Source of the DNA: an uncultured Prevotellaceae bacterium
GTDB taxonomy: Bacteria; Bacteroidota; Bacteroidia; Bacteroidales; Bacteroidaceae
Assembly (NCBI GenBank): GCA_900315075.1
Contig: OMXV01000011.1
Location: 1-64,000, forward strand
Direction of reading: 5' to 3'
Length of the DNA stretch: 64,000 nt
A program made the position numbers and the translations under genes. The notes under the pieces are model-generated. The model had not been told where the DNA came from. It worked only from the letters and a program-made list of their open reading frames with translations, and made no database searches. The first letter of the stretch is position 1; every line of letters starts with the position of its first letter. This document shows positions 61,360-64,000 of this stretch, one piece after another.

Positions 61360-61718
61360 TGTGTTTTATTTTGTATTTCGCTCACCTTGCACTATCTTTT
61401 GATAAGATAGACTGCGGTTCGGAAATAAAAATAAAAACTTCGTTATTTATTTTGTATTTCGCTCACCTTGCACTATCTTTTGATAAGATAGGCTGCGGCT
61501 CGGCAAAAAAAATAATGAGTTTATTTTGTTTTGCTCTCAGTTTGCACTATCTTTTGATAAGATAGGCTGCGGCTCGGAAATAAAAATAAAAACTTTGTGT
61601 TTTATTTTGTATTTCGCTCACCTTGCACTATCTTTTGATAAGATAGGCTGCGGTTCGGAAATAAAAATAAAAACTTCGTTATTTATTTTGTATTTCGCTC
61701 ACCTTGCACTATCTTTGC
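61360..61718 (+). repeat. Array of five promoter repeat units upstream of the ftsB-like gene
   Basis: Units of 81, 74, 81 and 81 bp, measured at the word ACTATCTTT (61391, 61472, 61546, 61627, 61708), each carry TTTTG, 19 bases and then TATCTTT. Internal units join the next through CTATCTT / AAGATAG (for example 61392-61410), reading TATCTTTTG in place of the promoter box; only the last unit has the proper TATCTTTGC. Shared interior words are GCTGCGGTTCGG and AAATAAAAATAAAAAC. The third unit differs and matches the tex unit (GGCAAAAAAAATAAT, GTTTTGCTCTCAGTTTGC). Open frames across the array are artefacts. Confidence 0.8.
61687..61718 (+). promoter_or_regulatory. Promoter of the ftsB-like operon
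   Basis: TTTG (61687-61690), 19 bases, TATCTTTGC (61710-61718), 19 bases before the ATG. It is the final unit of the repeat array. Confidence 0.75.
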
Positions 61719-61737
61719 AGAAAAATTGGAAATGTAG

Positions 61738-62067
61738 ATGTGGGATAAGACAAAAACAAAGCGATTTTTCGGTCGTTTTAAATATGTGATTGTTATCGTA
61801 CTGGGCCTGCTGCAGATATTATTTATCGGCGAGAACAGTATGCTTCAGCGTATCAGATACAATCGCCAGATTTCTCATTTGGAGGAAGAGTTAGAGCGTC
61901 AGGAAAATCAATTTTTACAAGATTCGCTCAAATTGGTTAATTTGGATATGCACCCCGAGGAAATTGTGAAAATTGCACGGGAGAAATATTTTATGAAAGC
62001 CAATGACGAGGATATTTTCATGTTAAGTGACGAATTGGAAGGTGATGGAAATGAAGCAGTTGAGTAA
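61738..62067 (+). CDS. FtsB/DivIC-type septum formation initiator (109 aa)
   Basis: A short basic cytoplasmic start is followed by one membrane span (YVIVIVLGLLQILFIGENSM) and a coiled coil (RYNRQISHLEEELERQENQF), then HPEEIVKIAREKYFMKANDE, matching the DivIC/FtsB family. These proteins form the FtsQLB-type complex that controls septal wall synthesis. The next gene overlaps it by 17 bases, so the two are co-translated. Transcription starts from the last unit of a promoter repeat array. Confidence 0.85.
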   Translation: MWDKTKTKRFFGRFKYVIVIVLGLLQILFIGENSMLQRIRYNRQISHLEEELERQENQFLQDSLKLVNLDMHPEEIVKIAREKYFMKANDEDIFMLSDELEGDGNEAVE

Positions 62068-62455
62068 GACGCAAAATATTATTCTATTAATAGGCGCATT
62101 GTTGATGGCCGTGGGTGCATGTAGTTTTGCTGTGATGTTTCAACAGAAAATCATGTGTTGGGTGTATCTCTTCGGTGCACTGCTTTTTGTGGCCATGCAG
62201 GTGCAGCAGAAATATGAAGGAACAAACTTTGCCATTAAACGCCTTCGTCGCATTGTCTTTTTCTCGCATTTGCTTTTTATTTTAGCAGGCTTACTGATGG
62301 CAGACACTGTGTATTTCTTCCTGAAACCACTGTTTTCCTCACAATACGAATACATCACATTCGTATATAATAAATGGGTGGTTTTGCTGATGATAGCTGC
62401 CATCGTGCAATTATATACAACACATAGAATATCCTCCGAACTCAAAAAAGAATAG
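62051..62455 (+). CDS. Small integral membrane protein (134 aa)
   Basis: Four hydrophobic segments (NIILLIGALLMAVGACSFAV; CWVYLFGALLFVAMQVQ; RIVFFSHLLFILAGLLMADT; WVVLLMIAAIVQLYT) with short loops are seen. I do not recognise the family. It overlaps the end of the ftsB-like gene. In-frame ATG codons exist at 62027, 62045 and 62051; the last directly precedes KQLSKTQ and the first span and follows GGAAGGTGATGGAA, so it is chosen. The neighbouring cell-division gene suggests an envelope role, which is inference from context only. Confidence 0.7.
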   Translation: MKQLSKTQNIILLIGALLMAVGACSFAVMFQQKIMCWVYLFGALLFVAMQVQQKYEGTNFAIKRLRRIVFFSHLLFILAGLLMADTVYFFLKPLFSSQYEYITFVYNKWVVLLMIAAIVQLYTTHRISSELKKE

Positions 62456-62527
62456 TAAAAAGGTGTAAAAGTTGGGCTTAAATATTTAAATAGAATAAAA
62501 ATATTTTCACACTCCGACTTTTGATGT

Positions 62528-62536
62528 TATCTTTGC
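62528..62536 (+). promoter_or_regulatory. -7 promoter box of the DUF4369 lipoprotein gene
   Basis: TATCTTTGC lies 5 bases before the ATG at 62542, so the transcript would be nearly leaderless; the -33 element is weak. Confidence 0.5.
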
Positions 62537-62541
62537 ACATT

Positions 62542-63417
62542 ATGAAACAGTTTTTTTATCTTTTCGCGTCATTCGTTCTGTTGTATGCACTCACGGCATG
62601 TAGTTCGGTAAACAGTGTGGACTATAAAATCGATGGCTCATCTAACATCTCAAGATTGGAGAGTGACATGATGTATCTACAGACGTTCGATGATGTCAAA
62701 CTCGACTCAGCAAAAGTCATACATGGTGAATTTAGATTCTCTAATTCCACAGACAATGCAAGAGTGGCATTTCTCCAAATGGAGGGGATGCTGCTGCCTG
62801 TTGTCATCGAGAATGGCGACATCGTTGTGAATATCAATACCACGGGGACTCCTGTCACAAAGGGAACATTGCTCAACGACCGACTTTATCATTTTACCAA
62901 AGTGAGAGACAGCCTGCTATATCAGGATTATGAATTAGAAAGGGAATATACACGGGCATGGATGGATGATGAGAATATGGCTGAGGTAGTCGATAGACTT
63001 GGACAGCAAAGAAAGGAACTCAACGAACAACTTGATGAACTCATCATTTCATCCATTAAAGAGAATTACGATAATGTACTCGGTCCCGGTATCTTTATGA
63101 TACAGACCTGGCATATTCATCCCGAAAATTACCCATGGGTGACATCGATTATGATGGAAGCACCAGAGTCCTTTAAAAGCGACCCCTACGTACAACTATA
63201 TTTCGAGCAGGTAAAGAGAGAGCTCAATGGCGACGATACGATGCCCGCCACTCCCACTGCTGATGAGTCAACCGCTCAGTCACAACCCACTTCCAACGAG
63301 ACGAGAGTCCCACCGTCACTCTCTGCCAATCCCACCAATGAAGAACAGGCTGAGGGTGTTGACGAAACCACACCCGTAGAGGAAAATGTGGAGTCCACGC
63401 CAACTAAAGAGGAATAA
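62542..63417 (+). CDS. DUF4369-domain lipoprotein (291 aa)
   Basis: MKQFFYLFASFVLLYALTAC is a lipoprotein signal with Cys in LTACSS. The following ~110 residues form a DUF4369-like beta domain (DYKIDGSSNISRLES...VVIENGDIVVNIN). A helical region follows, and the last ~60 residues are a Thr/Pro/Glu-rich tail. Unlike the thioredoxin proteins at 1-4193 it lacks a redox domain. It is probably attached to a membrane in the periplasm; the role is unknown. The ATG at 62521 is excluded because the promoter box lies after it. The gene ends 10 bases before pyrC, so they may be co-transcribed. Confidence 0.8.
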   Translation: MKQFFYLFASFVLLYALTACSSVNSVDYKIDGSSNISRLESDMMYLQTFDDVKLDSAKVIHGEFRFSNSTDNARVAFLQMEGMLLPVVIENGDIVVNINTTGTPVTKGTLLNDRLYHFTKVRDSLLYQDYELEREYTRAWMDDENMAEVVDRLGQQRKELNEQLDELIISSIKENYDNVLGPGIFMIQTWHIHPENYPWVTSIMMEAPESFKSDPYVQLYFEQVKRELNGDDTMPATPTADESTAQSQPTSNETRVPPSLSANPTNEEQAEGVDETTPVEENVESTPTKEE

Positions 63418-63427
63418 ATCATCCCGC

Positions 63428-64000
63428 ATGAGGACACTCATATCTAATGCCAACATCGTAAACGAAGGTAAAATCTTTTGCGGGCATCTCGTCATAGAAA
63501 ACGATGTCATTGCTGAGATTTCTTCCGACCCTATACTACCCCATGGCAACTACGATGAATACGTGGTGGCCACGGGGTGCATTGTTATGCCAGGGGTCAT
63601 TGATAGCCATGTGCATTTTAGAGAGCCAGGACTGACACACAAGGCCGACATTGCCACAGAAAGCCGGGCTGCTGCATATGGTGGGGTTACCTCCTATTTC
63701 GACATGCCTAATACAGTGCCTCAGACAACGACTGTCGAGACTCTGCAAGAGAAGTTTGAACTTGCAAGACAGAAAAGCGCGGTCAACTACTCTTTTTTCT
63801 TCGGGGCTACCAACGACAATGCCAACAGCTTCGACCAACTGCCTTTAGAAGCAATTCCAGGCATTAAACTCTTCATGGGGTCATCAACGGGAAACATGCT
63901 CGTGGATAAGTTGGAGGCACTTCAGCAAGTGTTCACCAAGGCAGGAAAAATGCCTGTGGTGGCACATTGTGAAGACACGGAAATCATCAACGAACGAATG
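63428..64000 (+). CDS. pyrC: Dihydroorotase, partial (3' end beyond window)
   Basis: The 191 visible codons start MRTLISNANIVNEGKIFCG and contain the metal-binding motif GVIDSHVHFREPGLTHKADI, then GGVTSYFDMPNTVPQTT and MGSSTGNMLVD, and end at VVAHCEDTEIINERM, including the later zinc-ligand histidine (AHCED). This is a class I dihydroorotase, which forms dihydroorotate from carbamoyl-aspartate in pyrimidine synthesis. The gene runs off the right edge. Confidence 0.92.
   Translation, partial: MRTLISNANIVNEGKIFCGHLVIENDVIAEISSDPILPHGNYDEYVVATGCIVMPGVIDSHVHFREPGLTHKADIATESRAAAYGGVTSYFDMPNTVPQTTTVETLQEKFELARQKSAVNYSFFFGATNDNANSFDQLPLEAIPGIKLFMGSSTGNMLVDKLEALQQVFTKAGKMPVVAHCEDTEIINERM

Noticed and set aside
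61360-61718. Possible CRISPR array
   Set aside because: The 74-81-bp units are contiguous near-copies without distinct short repeats and unique spacers, and no cas gene is nearby.
61359-61789. Repetitive plus-strand open frames with repeated LSFDKIGCGSEIK-like words
   Set aside because: They are produced by translating the 81-bp promoter repeats; the repeat explains the pattern fully.

Overview
The window reads as chromosomal DNA of a Bacteroidales bacterium, most likely a Prevotella-type organism. The evidence is Bacteroidetes promoters (TTTG, 19-20 bases, TAnnTTTGC) in front of many genes, TonB-linked outer-membrane receptors with carboxypeptidase-like N-terminal domains, a fimbrillin lipoprotein, a giant secreted protein with a sorting-type C-terminus, TlpA/DUF4369 thioredoxin proteins, and a Bacteroidetes-style infC-rpmI-rplT operon. 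Coding density is ordinary, but intergenic DNA is rich in small repeats, decayed genes and short inverted-repeat elements.

Layout. Positions 1-7384 (minus) hold an outer-membrane receptor followed by three secreted thioredoxin-like proteins (the last cut by the window edge) and the tail of a fourth, deleted paralogue. 7833-9254 is an AAA ATPase with a nuclease-like C-terminal domain. 9535-9668 is a dead Crp-type regulator. 9780-13541 is an ECF sigma / anti-sigma / STN-domain receptor operon. 13542-14604 is a nest of MITE-like repeats. 14605-25300 (minus) is a surface operon: a 57-aa acidic peptide, a fimbrillin-like lipoprotein and a 3200-aa LamG protein. 25984-27388 (plus) is a retron: promoter, folded msr-msd RNA and reverse transcriptase, with no recognisable effector beside it. 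27446-32307 holds a Crp regulator, DUF3307, DUF4421 and DUF3943 proteins. 32430-37729 is a TolC / HlyD / two-permease export operon with no ATPase gene. 37838-40063 is a patatin fused to an outer-membrane barrel. 40352-41518 is a collapsed RND efflux operon. 41723-48601 holds a DUF349 protein, CorA with a two-peptide leader, a four-helix-bundle protein, PepD and a YbhN-type flippase-like protein.

From 48848 the window carries core genes: infC-rpmI-rplT, a porin-like protein, tex, asnA, dnaX, a membrane MutS-like protein, an ftsB/divIC-like gene, a DUF4369 lipoprotein and the start of pyrC (dihydroorotase). They are interrupted at 53845-56000 by a small AT-rich accessory island (EVE-like protein, a broken secreted protein, CoiA-like protein) beside tRNA-Arg(CCG).

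Two things stand out beyond the gene list. First, a family of portable promoter repeats lies in front of ftsB-like, tex, corA and the retron. Each unit carries a promoter box, and its upstream end is the reverse complement of the local box, so that a hairpin is kept although the box sequence differs between loci. Second, the corA leader encodes two tiny peptides, the second overlapping the corA start by ATGA and sitting in a perfect 9-bp hairpin, which looks like a magnesium-responsive leader. The retron is the clearest defence-type system. All functional statements are inferences from sequence reading; no database search was run.
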